Shown one piece after another: positions 7,544-16,636 of a stretch of DNA of 64,000 nt; position 1 is the stretch's first letter, and each line of letters starts with the position of its first letter. The notes below the pieces were generated by a model. The model did no database searches. It saw nothing but the letters and a program-made list of their open reading frames with translations, and was not told the origin of the DNA. The position numbers were made by a program, and so were the translations under genes. This DNA comes from Paenibacillus sp. BK033 (GTDB taxonomy: Bacteria; Bacillota; Bacilli; Paenibacillales; Paenibacillaceae), in contig NZ_SLVP01000002.1 in NCBI RefSeq assembly GCF_004345425.1, forward strand, positions 620,001-684,000, in the 5' to 3' direction.

Positions 7544-8812
7544 TCAATTCTTCGGCACAGGAGAGAAACGCGAAATGCGCGCGCCGAGTCTGCTTAACAT
7601 CGTTTCAATGCATTCATAACCGCGGTCAATATGATGGATTTGCTCGACAATCGTCTTGCCTTGCGCGGCCAGGCCGGCAATGACAAGCGCTGCGCCCGCC
7701 CTCAGGTCGGTAGCTTCCACCGTTGCACCGTACAGACGCGGTACGCCCCGAATGAACGCCGAGTTCAGATCCACGCGGATATCGGCGCCCATGCGGGATA
7801 ATTCATCCACATGCTTGAGACGTCCCTCGAAGATCGTTTCCTTCAAAATGCTGACTCCGTCGGCAAGCGCAAGCAGCACCATCACCTGCGACTGCAAATC
7901 GGTTGGAAAGGCAGGATACGGAGCCGTTACGACTCTTTCGACTGCTCTTGGGCGCCCTGGACAGCCCACCTTGATTATATCACCGTCAACCAAGATTTGA
8001 ATACCTGCCCGTCGAAGCACATGGATAAGCGAGGATAAATGCGCCGGATTCGTATTTAATAAGGTGACCTGCCCTCGGGTTGCGGCTGCGGCTACCATAA
8101 TGGTGCCGGCAACAATGCGGTCCGGAATGACTGTATACGTGCAAGGCGTTAGCGACTGTACCCCTTCGATCGTAATCGTGTCCGTTCCGGCACCCATGAT
8201 TTTCGCGCCCATCGCGTTCAGAAACTTCTGCAAATCCTGAATCTCCGGCTCGCGCGCTGCGTTGCTGATCGTTGTCCGACCCTCGGCTAGCACGGCTGCC
8301 ATCATAATGTTCTCCGTCGCCCCTACGCTTGGGAAGGCCAGATGGATATCCGCCCCGTGCAGCTTATCCGCACGGCAGATGATCCGGTTGCCAATCTCCT
8401 CGATTTCCGCGCCAAGAGCTTGAAGTCCTTCCAAATGTAGATCGATCTTTCTCTCGCCGATTGCGCAGCCGCCAGGCTGATACACCTGCGTTTCACCAAA
8501 TCTAGCTAATAACGGCCCCATCAAAAAGATAGACGAGCGCATCTGTCCCATTAACGATTCCGGCACATGCGAGGTGTGTGCAGTTTCTGTATCCAGAACA
8601 ACTGTATCTCCCACATGCTCAGCGCGGCATCCTAGTTCGCGCAAAATGTTAAGCATTACGTCGATATCAAGCAGCCTAGGCACGTGTTCAATGGTTGATG
8701 TGCCTTCCGCAAGCATACAGGCTGCCAATATTGGCAAAGCGGCATTTTTCGCTCCTTGGATAACAATGGATCCTGAGAGAGGTTTCCCGCCTTCAATCAC
8801 CAATTTGTCCAA
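7544..8812 (-). CDS. murA: UDP-N-acetylglucosamine 1-carboxyvinyltransferase MurA
   Basis: It transfers enolpyruvate from phosphoenolpyruvate to UDP-GlcNAc, the first committed step of peptidoglycan synthesis, in the cytoplasm. GAKNAALPILAACMLAEG near the N-terminus and RSSIFLMGPLLARFG are diagnostic. The catalytic Cys sits in PGGCAIGER at about residue 116, so a fosfomycin-sensitive enzyme is expected. Its 422 residues are normal. The TTG start at 8810-8812 is 7 nt after GGAGG. It lies between murB and divIB. Bacillota often have two murA paralogues; this is the one in the dcw cluster. Confidence 0.97.
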   Translation of the reverse strand: MDKLVIEGGKPLSGSIVIQGAKNAALPILAACMLAEGTSTIEHVPRLLDIDVMLNILRELGCRAEHVGDTVVLDTETAHTSHVPESLMGQMRSSIFLMGPLLARFGETQVYQPGGCAIGERKIDLHLEGLQALGAEIEEIGNRIICRADKLHGADIHLAFPSVGATENIMMAAVLAEGRTTISNAAREPEIQDLQKFLNAMGAKIMGAGTDTITIEGVQSLTPCTYTVIPDRIVAGTIMVAAAATRGQVTLLNTNPAHLSSLIHVLRRAGIQILVDGDIIKVGCPGRPRAVERVVTAPYPAFPTDLQSQVMVLLALADGVSILKETIFEGRLKHVDELSRMGADIRVDLNSAFIRGVPRLYGATVEATDLRAGAALVIAGLAAQGKTIVEQIHHIDRGYECIETMLSRLGARISRFSPVPKN

Positions 8813-8827
8813 TGTATCACCTCCGAA

Positions 8828-9733
8828 TTACCGCTCACCCACCACCAATACTTCCGGTACCAGCCGAACGCCGTAGCGGTCCGCAATCGTACCTTGAATG
8901 TGAGTCATGAGGGTGAGAACATCTTCAGCTGTCGCTTGCCCTCTGTTTACTATGAAATTGGCGTGAAGCTCCGAAACTTCCGCTCCCCCGAATCGAACGC
9001 CCTTTAAGCCCGCCTCTTGAATAAGTCTAGCGGCAAAATCATTGGGTGGATTGCGGAACACGCTGCCTGCGCATGCGAGCTGCAGCGGCTGCGTGCGTAA
9101 CCGCCGTTCCTGATATGCGGCGAGTGTTGCCGAAATTTCATTGCGGTCTCCTTCTGCAAGCTCGAACGTAGCTTCCACAACAACGCCCTTCAATTCATGA
9201 AGGATAGAGTGGCGGTAAGAGAATTGCATCGCCTCTCGGTCGAATCGTACCAATTCACCTGTCTCCAGCACAATCTCAGCTGATCTAAAAATACGTGACA
9301 CATCGGAACCATGTGCGCCTGCGTTCATATAGACAGCTCCGCCAACCGTACCCGGAATTCCCCCCGCGAATTCCAGCCCGGTCAGGCCTTCCCTGCCTGA
9401 CATTCTTGATAATTTCACGAACGAAAACGACGCGCCCGCATGCACGAGCGTTCCTTCAAAGCGCACATAATCCAGCCCGTCGCGCGTTTTGATCACCACG
9501 CCGCGAATTCCTTTGTCGCTCACCAGCATATTGGAACCGCGTCCCAGATTCGTCCACGGTACGCCATGCTTATGAAGCAGGCGGATGGCCGACACGAGCT
9601 GATCTTTGCCGTGTGGGATAAACAGAACGTCAGCGGGTCCGCCGATTTTCCAGGTCGTATGTTTCGCAAGCGGCTCATTGTACAGGATTTGACCGAGACC
9701 CGCTTGTTCCAATTCCGTAATATAGTTTTCCAT
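8828..9733 (-). CDS. murB: UDP-N-acetylmuramate dehydrogenase MurB
   Basis: An FAD enzyme that reduces UDP-GlcNAc-enolpyruvate to UDP-MurNAc with NADPH. The PCMH-type FAD-binding domain includes LGRGSNMLVSDKGIRGVVI, GLEFAGGIPGTVGGAVYMNA and the catalytic Ser in CAGSVFRNP. Its 301 residues match the short type II MurB. The ATG follows AAGGAGG. It is the direct follow-on enzyme of MurA, whose gene is 15 bp downstream. Upstream, a 260-bp gene-free gap stands where B. subtilis has murG. Confidence 0.97.
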   Translation of the reverse strand: MENYITELEQAGLGQILYNEPLAKHTTWKIGGPADVLFIPHGKDQLVSAIRLLHKHGVPWTNLGRGSNMLVSDKGIRGVVIKTRDGLDYVRFEGTLVHAGASFSFVKLSRMSGREGLTGLEFAGGIPGTVGGAVYMNAGAHGSDVSRIFRSAEIVLETGELVRFDREAMQFSYRHSILHELKGVVVEATFELAEGDRNEISATLAAYQERRLRTQPLQLACAGSVFRNPPNDFAARLIQEAGLKGVRFGGAEVSELHANFIVNRGQATAEDVLTLMTHIQGTIADRYGVRLVPEVLVVGER

Positions 9734-9938
9734 GTTGTCGAACCTCCTTATAGCTTCTAGTTGAGAGAATCAGGCTCCGCTTGCGGCTGCCGGCAACTGG
9801 TGCTGCCCGCCGCAGCGTTTGTGACAAACGGCCCGAGCAGGGCGACGGTCACGATTTATAGAGTATCTTATGCCCTCTCCATCTCGAGTGTGACAATCGC
9901 CCATGCTGACCCGTAAACACAAAAATGGACGTCAGGAG

Positions 9939-9957
9939 GCCGCCTTAAGAAGGCGGC
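9939..9957 (-). other. Perfect hairpin after the spoVE/ftsW stop
   Basis: GCCGCCTT, a 3-nt loop and AAGGCGGC. It is about 40 nt past the gene end, in the gap before murB, and only a short T-run (TTTTT) follows some 13 nt later. It may be a weak terminator or an mRNA-stabilising stem. The rest of the gap (9734-9938) shows a GC-rich stem near 9776-9812 and no coding sequence. Confidence 0.5.
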
Positions 9958-9994
9958 GCCATGCCGGCCATTTACGCCAATATGTTTTCCTTCG

Positions 9995-11092
9995 TTATCT
10001 TGAATAACGGGATATATTGAGCAAAATGCCAAGAGCGGTAAGCAGCAGCGTCAAGGAAGATCCGCCGTAGCTGATCAGCGGCAGCGTAATCCCGGTCACC
10101 GGCATAGCGCCGATAACGACACCGATATTGATTAACACCTGGACGCCTATGATCCCCGTAATCCCTACCGCAAGCAGACTTCCGAACGTGTCGGGTGCCG
10201 ATATCGCAGTCCGGACTCCCCTCCATACCAGGACCATAAACAAAATTATAAGTGCGGATCCGCCTATAAAGCCAAGTTCCTCGGATATGATGGAAAAGAT
10301 AAAATCCGTCTGCGGCTCCGGCAAGTAGCTGAATTTCTGACGGCTCATGCCAAGCCCAAGCCCTACCAGACCGCCAGGCCCTATGGCATAGAGCGATTGA
10401 ATGATTTGATAGCCTGTACCCAGCGGGTCGGCCCAAGGATCAAGGAAGCCGGTAATCCTCTTCATCCTATATGGTTCGGCAATTACCAGCGCTATTAGAC
10501 CAAGCAGCCCGCTTGATCCAAGCAAGGCGAGATGGCTGATTCTTGCGCCGGCCGCGAAAATAAGGATCAAAGCGGCTCCTACCATAACCGCGCCGGACCC
10601 CAGATCCGGCTGCAGCATGATCAAGCCGAAGGCTAGTCCAACCAGACCAAGAGGCGGCAGCAAGCCTTTCGTAAAATGGGTAATGGTCTGCTGCTTGTCT
10701 GACAGCCATTTGGCCAGGAACAGAATCATCGCAAGCTTCATGAATTCGGAAGGCTGTATGCCGAAGGAACTGATGCCAAGCCAGCTTCGGGCGCCGCCGC
10801 GGACTACGCCGATACCGGGGATAAGCACGATAATAAGCAGGACGAAGCAAATCAGCAAAGCCGCCTTCGCCCAGTTTTTCCATATAAGATAATTCGCGTT
10901 CATCGTAAATAGTAACGCACCGACGCCAAGCACGGCAAATATAAGTTGGCGCTTCACGTAATAGAATTTATCGCCGAATTCATGGAAAGCGAGCACCGCG
11001 CTCGCGCTGTATACCATTACTAATCCAATCGTAAGGATAAGCGCAATCGATGCGATCATCCAAACGTCCGGGGCGGACCTGGCTTTGGCCAT
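9995..11092 (-). CDS. spoVE: SEDS peptidoglycan polymerase, SpoVE/FtsW type
   Basis: A polytopic membrane glycosyltransferase that polymerises lipid II, working with a class B PBP. About ten transmembrane segments are visible, together with SEDS signatures PSEFMKLAMILFLA, QPDLGSGAVMVGAAL and ITLPLISYGGSS near the C-terminus. Its 365 residues equal B. subtilis SpoVE, whose gene has this position in the cluster and serves spore cortex synthesis. Whether this copy also serves vegetative division as FtsW depends on other SEDS genes in the genome. ATG 11090-11092 is preferred over an upstream GTG because GAGGTG is 8 nt away. Confidence 0.93.
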   Translation of the reverse strand: MAKARSAPDVWMIASIALILTIGLVMVYSASAVLAFHEFGDKFYYVKRQLIFAVLGVGALLFTMNANYLIWKNWAKAALLICFVLLIIVLIPGIGVVRGGARSWLGISSFGIQPSEFMKLAMILFLAKWLSDKQQTITHFTKGLLPPLGLVGLAFGLIMLQPDLGSGAVMVGAALILIFAAGARISHLALLGSSGLLGLIALVIAEPYRMKRITGFLDPWADPLGTGYQIIQSLYAIGPGGLVGLGLGMSRQKFSYLPEPQTDFIFSIISEELGFIGGSALIILFMVLVWRGVRTAISAPDTFGSLLAVGITGIIGVQVLINIGVVIGAMPVTGITLPLISYGGSSLTLLLTALGILLNISRYSR

Positions 11093-11139
11093 AGCAAACA
11101 CACCTCTTGTTTAGCGTAAAGTAGGGACAAGCCCCCTAC

Positions 11140-12561
11140 TTACAAGGTATGCGCCGATTCTTTAAAAATGCGTCCTCGGTCCTCAAAGGATGTAAACATA
11201 TCCCAACTTGCGCAAGCCGGCGACAATAAAACGATATCTCCAGGCTCCGCAAGTCCGGCAGCCTCCCGGACGGCCCTCCGCAAAGTAGACTCGGCGTCCT
11301 CCTCAGGTTCGACCAATCGCACATTCGTTAAACCTGCAAGCTCGGCTACCTTCGCCAGCTTGCTTCTTGTTTCGCCAAGCGTTACCAGCCCTTTCAACCG
11401 GTCTCGGAATACCGGAAGAAGCTCCATATAATCGGAGCCGCGGTCCAGCCCGCCGGCGATAAGGATAATAGGCGCGCTTAAGGATCCGACCGACATGGTG
11501 GTAGCCGTTGGATTTGTCGCCTTGGAATCATTATAATAATTGACGCCGTTGAATTCGCCTGCATACTCAAGCCTGTGCTCTACGCCTCTAAAGCCTTGCA
11601 AGACCGGCAGCATCGCTTCGGGAGCAACTCCCGCAGCCAAGCAAGCAGCAATCGCCGCAAGCGCGTTTCCGGCGTTATGGCGGCCCGGAAGCCCAAGCGC
11701 CGATACCGGCAGAATCGCCTGCTCCGTTCCGTCTTCTTTGCGCCATACGATCATATGCTCTTGATCCGAATCTTTCCCGCGCTCAAACGGCGGTTCAATG
11801 CAGATCCCTTTGTCGAGCCGCACGTAAAGCGAGAACGGCAGCAGCTTTGCGGTCAGATGGTCTGCAATCGCTCTGCAGGTTGCATCGTCCCAGTTCAGAA
11901 CGGCAACATCGTCCGCTGTCTGATTGTCGAACAGCTTCGCCTTCGACGCGACGTAATCCTCCATCCCGCCGTGATAGTCCAGATGCGTCTCGACAACGTT
12001 AAGCAGCAGGGCAATGCGAGGACGGAACGCGGAGGTCCCTTTCAGCTGGAAGCTGCTGAGCTCGGCGACGATCCAGTCATCCTTCGTCGCTTCGGCCGCC
12101 GCTTCGCAGAGCGGTATGCCGATATTGCCCGCCACGATTGGATTTCGGCCCGCACCGGCAAGCAGCTCGCCGATCCAGGTCGTTGTTGTTGTTTTACCGT
12201 TCGAACCGGTAATGCCGATGATCGGAGCCGCCGACAGCCAATAAGCGACCTCGACCTCCGTTACAATCTCCACGCCATGAGCCTCGGCTTGCCGAACGGG
12301 ACTTGCCGAGTACGGGATTCCCGGATTTTTCACCAGCAATGCGGTTTCGTTTGTGACGAGATCGTCCGGATGATAACCGCATAGCACAGAAATGCCCAAA
12401 GCAGTTAATTCATCCGCTTCGGGGCATAGTTCGCGTTCTTTTTTATCGTTGACTATTACTTCCGCTCCAAGAGCATGGAATACCTTTGCTACGCTCACGC
12501 CGCTTCTTGCAAGCCCTAATACAACGACGCGGCGATCCCGATAAGTCGCCGGATGGTTCAT
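11140..12561 (-). CDS. murD: UDP-N-acetylmuramoyl-L-alanine--D-glutamate ligase MurD
   Basis: An ATP-dependent ligase that adds D-Glu to UDP-MurNAc-L-Ala. VVVLGLARSGVSVAKVF starts the UDP-binding N-terminal domain. ITGSNGKTTTTTWIG is the ATP loop (about residues 115-130). NDSKATNPTATTMS, and LSPACASWDMFTSFEDRG near the C-terminus, are MurD hallmarks. Its 473 residues are slightly longer than the ~450 norm. It lies 47 bp upstream of spoVE/ftsW and 127 bp downstream of mraY. Confidence 0.97.
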   Translation of the reverse strand: MNHPATYRDRRVVVLGLARSGVSVAKVFHALGAEVIVNDKKERELCPEADELTALGISVLCGYHPDDLVTNETALLVKNPGIPYSASPVRQAEAHGVEIVTEVEVAYWLSAAPIIGITGSNGKTTTTTWIGELLAGAGRNPIVAGNIGIPLCEAAAEATKDDWIVAELSSFQLKGTSAFRPRIALLLNVVETHLDYHGGMEDYVASKAKLFDNQTADDVAVLNWDDATCRAIADHLTAKLLPFSLYVRLDKGICIEPPFERGKDSDQEHMIVWRKEDGTEQAILPVSALGLPGRHNAGNALAAIAACLAAGVAPEAMLPVLQGFRGVEHRLEYAGEFNGVNYYNDSKATNPTATTMSVGSLSAPIILIAGGLDRGSDYMELLPVFRDRLKGLVTLGETRSKLAKVAELAGLTNVRLVEPEEDAESTLRRAVREAAGLAEPGDIVLLSPACASWDMFTSFEDRGRIFKESAHTL

Positions 12562-12636
12562 AAGTACAACTCCTTTGTATAAGAAGCGGAGCTAACCGCT
12601 TAATAGTCTTCGTTATGTATAGTCCGTCCCTCTCGC

Positions 12637-12656
12637 CCGGCTCCCATGGAAGCCGG
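12637..12656 (-). other. Hairpin in the mraY-murD gap
   Basis: CCGGCT pairs with AGCCGG around an 8-nt loop, with no T-run. It may stabilise or process the mRNA; the 127-bp gap contains nothing else recognisable. Confidence 0.35.
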
Positions 12657-12688
12657 CAAGAGTTCCGTCCAACTATTATCATTATACC

Positions 12689-13645
12689 TTATAGCGCAAG
12701 AAGAAGTCCGATAACGGCCAGCAGCAAGCCGACCGACCAGAAGGTCGTAACGACGCGCCATTCGGACCACCCGCTTAATTCGAAGTGATGGTGAATCGGG
12801 CTCATCTTGAAAATCCGCTTGCCGCGGAGCTTAAACGATCCAACCTGCAGGATGACCGATAGCATTTCCAGTACGAATACGCCGCCTACGATAACAAGCA
12901 TAAGCTCCATCTTGGTCAGAATCGCGACGGCCGCGATGCCGCCCCCGATGCCAAGCGAGCCGGTGTCTCCCATGAATACTTTCGCCGGATGGGCGTTAAA
13001 GATCAGGAACCCAAGCACCGCCCCAACCATTGCCGCGGAGAAAATAGCCGATTCATGCTCGGATACTTGCAGCGCGAGAATGGTAAACGCGCCGAAGGCT
13101 ATTGCGCTGGTCCCCGACAAAAGGCCGTCCAGACCGTCCGTAAAGTTGACCGCGTTGCTCGATCCGAACAGGATAATGACGACGAACGGATAATAGAACC
13201 AGCCGAGATCAAAGCCCCAGGAAGTGCCCGGCACCGTGATCATGGTGCTGTGATTCATATTGTACAGCTCCGCGCATACGATGATGGAGAACAACAGCTG
13301 GCCGAACAGCTTCTGGCGCGCCGTCAGACCAAGCGAACGCTTAAATACGATTTTGATATAATCGTCAAGAAATCCAACAAGTCCAAAACCTAGCGAAGCC
13401 GTAAACAGCACCCAGAAATCCGGGGTTTTATCCGAAAATTTCAAAAAGGCGATAAGCAGCGCCAGCATAATGATAATGCCGCCCATTGTCGGGGTGCCGC
13501 TCTTCTTCAAGTGGCTTTGCGGACCGTCGGTCCGGATTTGCTGTCCAAACTTCATGCGCCGGAGAAGCGGAATGAACAATGGTCCAAGCAGAACCGCTAT
13601 TAAGAATGATGCACCTAATGAAAATAAGATGACCATCGTGTCCAT
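12689..13645 (-). CDS. mraY: Phospho-N-acetylmuramoyl-pentapeptide-transferase MraY
   Basis: An integral membrane enzyme that transfers phospho-MurNAc-pentapeptide to undecaprenyl phosphate, giving lipid I. About ten transmembrane helices are present. Conserved catalytic regions are GFLDDYIKI, the NFTDGLDGL loop, [17 protein letters not shown] and the cytoplasmic MSPIHHHFE segment. Its 318 residues are normal. It follows murF by 8 bp, so the two are translated from one message. Confidence 0.98.
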   Translation of the reverse strand: MDTMVILFSLGASFLIAVLLGPLFIPLLRRMKFGQQIRTDGPQSHLKKSGTPTMGGIIIMLALLIAFLKFSDKTPDFWVLFTASLGFGLVGFLDDYIKIVFKRSLGLTARQKLFGQLLFSIIVCAELYNMNHSTMITVPGTSWGFDLGWFYYPFVVIILFGSSNAVNFTDGLDGLLSGTSAIAFGAFTILALQVSEHESAIFSAAMVGAVLGFLIFNAHPAKVFMGDTGSLGIGGGIAAVAILTKMELMLVIVGGVFVLEMLSVILQVGSFKLRGKRIFKMSPIHHHFELSGWSEWRVVTTFWSVGLLLAVIGLLLAL

Positions 13646-13653
13646 TATCTATC

Positions 13654-15066
13654 TCACCTCGCTTCCAAAGTTTGGACAATCTGTTCCATGCGCACGCCGC
13701 GCGAGCCTTTGACCAGGACGAGATCCTGAGGCTCTACTTGCTCTCTCAACCATTCTCCAAGCTTCCCTTTATCTTCGAAATGTACGATTGCCGTTCCCTT
13801 TGCTTCCGCCGGGAATTGCGACAAAGCCCCCGCCGACGTATGCTCCGACAACGGTCCAAACGTAATGACGGCATCCGCCTTGTCCGGCGTGATATAGGCT
13901 CCCGTCTCGAAATGGAGCGATTCTTCCTCCGGACCAAGCTCCCGCATATCGCCAAGAACAATCCATTTGCGGCGGAATCCGGTCAATTGACCGACCAGAT
14001 CAATCGCCGCTCGTACGGCGGTCGGGTTGGCGTTATACGCGTCGTTAAGTATCATGGCGCCGTTATGGGCCTTCACCGGCTGAATTCTCATGCCCGTCAG
14101 CTCAAGGCCAATCAGGCCACTGCGGATATTGTCCTCCGAAATGCCGAACCGGCGTCCAATCGCGATAGCCGCAAGCGCGTTGCTGACGTTATGCTGGCCG
14201 GGAACCGGGATGGTGTACGGGGAGGATGCCGCATCCTGCCCCTTGCGCTTAACCGCAAAAGTCGAGGATACGGCCCCTACCTCAATATTGGCCGCCGACC
14301 AATCGTTCGATTCTCCAAGGCCGAAGGTTTGAAGCTGCGTGCCTTCCGGCAAGCTCATTCTGGCCAGCTCTGCCTCCAGAAGCGGCTCATCGCCGTTATA
14401 GAGAAGAATTCCTCCCGAATGAAGCCCTTGCGCAATCTCCAGCTTTGCCTTGGCGATCCCTTCGCGGGAGCCGAGTTGAAGCAGGTGGGCATCGCCGATA
14501 TTCGTAATTACCGCAACGTCGGGACGGGCAATATTCGTAAGCAGCTCAATCTCTCCAAAGCCGCTCATGCCCATCTCAAGGACTGCCGCATCCGTTTCCT
14601 CGTCTAGCTGGAGAACGGTTAGGGGCAGGCCGATATGATTATTCAGATTGCCTGCCGTCTTGTGAACCTTATAAGCTGTTCCAAGCACGGCGGCAACCAT
14701 ATCTTTGGTTGTTGTTTTGCCGTTGCTGCCCGTAATGCCGATAACGCGCACGTACAGTTCTTCCCTGTAGGAGGTAGCCAGCTGCTGCAGTGCCTTCAGC
14801 GTATCCCTTACAAACAGCAGAGGCGCGTCCGTCAGCTCCTGCGGCACTTCCCGCTTCGTCTCCCACAACGCGGCTGCCGCTCCCTGCTGAAGCGCCTGAG
14901 CCACGTAGTTGTGACCGTCAAAGTTCTCTCCGACAAGCGGAACGAACAGCTGACCCGGCTGAATGCTGCGCGTGTCCGTGCTGACGCCGGCAATCCGGAC
15001 GGGTTCACCTTTATAGGCTCTTGCGCCGCACATGTCGGCGACTTGCTCCAATGTACGATTGATCAA
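13654..15066 (-). CDS. murF: UDP-N-acetylmuramoyl-tripeptide--D-alanyl-D-alanine ligase MurF
   Basis: It adds the D-Ala-D-Ala dipeptide to complete the cytoplasmic UDP-MurNAc-pentapeptide. The ATP loop GITGSNGKTTTKDMV (about residue 110), LEMGMSGFGEIELL, and NDAYNANPTAVRAAI are typical. Its 470 residues are normal. The start is TTG at 15064-15066 and overlaps the murE stop by four bases (TTGA), which indicates translational coupling. Confidence 0.97.
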   Translation of the reverse strand: MINRTLEQVADMCGARAYKGEPVRIAGVSTDTRSIQPGQLFVPLVGENFDGHNYVAQALQQGAAAALWETKREVPQELTDAPLLFVRDTLKALQQLATSYREELYVRVIGITGSNGKTTTKDMVAAVLGTAYKVHKTAGNLNNHIGLPLTVLQLDEETDAAVLEMGMSGFGEIELLTNIARPDVAVITNIGDAHLLQLGSREGIAKAKLEIAQGLHSGGILLYNGDEPLLEAELARMSLPEGTQLQTFGLGESNDWSAANIEVGAVSSTFAVKRKGQDAASSPYTIPVPGQHNVSNALAAIAIGRRFGISEDNIRSGLIGLELTGMRIQPVKAHNGAMILNDAYNANPTAVRAAIDLVGQLTGFRRKWIVLGDMRELGPEEESLHFETGAYITPDKADAVITFGPLSEHTSAGALSQFPAEAKGTAIVHFEDKGKLGEWLREQVEPQDLVLVKGSRGVRMEQIVQTLEAR

Positions 15067-16550
15067 TGTAATAATCCCCTTATCGCTTCTTTTGCCACCA
15101 AACGGTCGTCAAAAGGATGCGTGACGCTTCCTATAATCTGATACGTTTCATGGCCTTTCCCCGCAATCAATACTACATCCCCCGGGCTTGCCATTTCAAC
15201 CGCTTTTTCAATCGCGGCGCGGCGGTCAACCTCGAGCTCGTAACGGTCGGACGTGATTCCGTCCTTCAGGAGACCGGCTTCAATATCCTTCAGAATAAGG
15301 CCGGGCTCTTCCGTTCTCGGGTTGTCGGAGGTGACAAGCACGTAATCCGCGTACCGGGCGGCTATCGAGCCCATTATCGGACGTTTCGTCCGGTCGCGGT
15401 CGCCGCCGCAGCCAAATACGCAAATGATCCGGGGCGGGGCCAGCTCCTTCACCGCGCGAAGCACATTTTCCAGACCGTCAGGCGTGTGCGCGTAGTCCAC
15501 GACAACGGCGAACTCCTGGCCCGCCTGCACGGATTCCACACGGCCCGGCACGCCGGGAACCGCTTCGAGACTCGCTTTAATCCGGTCAAGGGCAACGCCT
15601 TCAATGAGGGCAGCCGAAATAGCTGCAAGCGCATTATAGACGTTAAACTTGCCGACCATCTGCAGCGCTATATCCGTATCGCCGCGGAATGTGCTTACCC
15701 GGAACGTAGTGCCCTGCGCGGAAATCCGGATATTCGAAGCCCGGACGTCAGCCGGGTTGTCGATGCCGTAAGTAATTACCTCGGCTGCCGTCAGCTTGGC
15801 GAACTGCTCGGATACGGGATCATCCGCATTTAGAACCGCGTAAGACCGGTCTTCGGGGTTTGCCGCGTATTCATTGCCAAGGCGGGAGAAAAACAGCCCT
15901 TTTGCCGCCGCATACTTCTCCATGGTTCCGTGGTAATCCAGATGATCCTGGGTCAGGTTCGTAAAGACCGCCGTACGGAACCGGCAGCCCTTCACGCGTC
16001 CCTGCTCCAGAGCATGCGAGGAAACTTCAATCGCGCAATACGCCGTCCCCTCCTTGCTCATGTCGGACAAATATCGCTGCAGCTGAAGCGCTTCGGGCGT
16101 AGTGCCCGACATCGGATACGATTTTCCCGCATACCGCATCTCCACGGTGCCGATTACGCCGGATTTTCTGTCATTATCATTTAAAATCTGCTCGATCAAA
16201 TAGGTTGTAGTCGTCTTGCCATTCGTCCCCGTTACCCCGATCAGTTGAAGGGTCCTGCTTGGATGACCGTAGAAATGATCCGCCAATACGGCCATTGCCA
16301 GCCGGCTGTCCTTCACGATCAGTTGAGGAGCATCCAGCTCCAGCTCACGTTCGACGACGAATGCGACTGCGCCTTTGGCTGCCGCTTGAGACGCGTAAGC
16401 ATGACCGTCAACCGTATGACCGGGCAGACAGATGAATAGCTGTCCCGGCTCTACTGTGCGCGAATCCGTCTCGATCCCCGCTATCTCCGTATCGCCTGCT
16501 CCAGTTAATCTCGCCGTAATAAGCAGTTCTGCCAATTCGCTTAATCGCAT
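15063..16550 (-). CDS. murE: UDP-MurNAc-L-Ala-D-Glu--meso-diaminopimelate ligase MurE
   Basis: It adds the third residue of the stem peptide. The ATP loop GVTGTNGKTTTTYLIEQ, the YAHTPDGLENVL segment and SDNPRTEEPG are present. The DNPR motif is the signature for meso-diaminopimelate rather than L-lysine, so the wall should be A1-gamma type. Its 495 residues are normal. The gene is 86 bp after spoVD and overlaps murF. Confidence 0.97.
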   Translation of the reverse strand: MRLSELAELLITARLTGAGDTEIAGIETDSRTVEPGQLFICLPGHTVDGHAYASQAAAKGAVAFVVERELELDAPQLIVKDSRLAMAVLADHFYGHPSRTLQLIGVTGTNGKTTTTYLIEQILNDNDRKSGVIGTVEMRYAGKSYPMSGTTPEALQLQRYLSDMSKEGTAYCAIEVSSHALEQGRVKGCRFRTAVFTNLTQDHLDYHGTMEKYAAAKGLFFSRLGNEYAANPEDRSYAVLNADDPVSEQFAKLTAAEVITYGIDNPADVRASNIRISAQGTTFRVSTFRGDTDIALQMVGKFNVYNALAAISAALIEGVALDRIKASLEAVPGVPGRVESVQAGQEFAVVVDYAHTPDGLENVLRAVKELAPPRIICVFGCGGDRDRTKRPIMGSIAARYADYVLVTSDNPRTEEPGLILKDIEAGLLKDGITSDRYELEVDRRAAIEKAVEMASPGDVVLIAGKGHETYQIIGSVTHPFDDRLVAKEAIRGLLH

Positions 16551-16636
16551 GTTGTTTTTCCTCCCGTATGCTGGTCGTTATCTCTCATTATAGTCAAGGA
16601 GAACGCGTTATATCATCCTCCTTGATTAGCGGCAAG

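Noticed and set aside
9734..9994. Decayed murG in the spoVE-murB gap
   Set aside because: No MurG-like peptide is readable in any frame; the gap is too short and mostly structured non-coding sequence.
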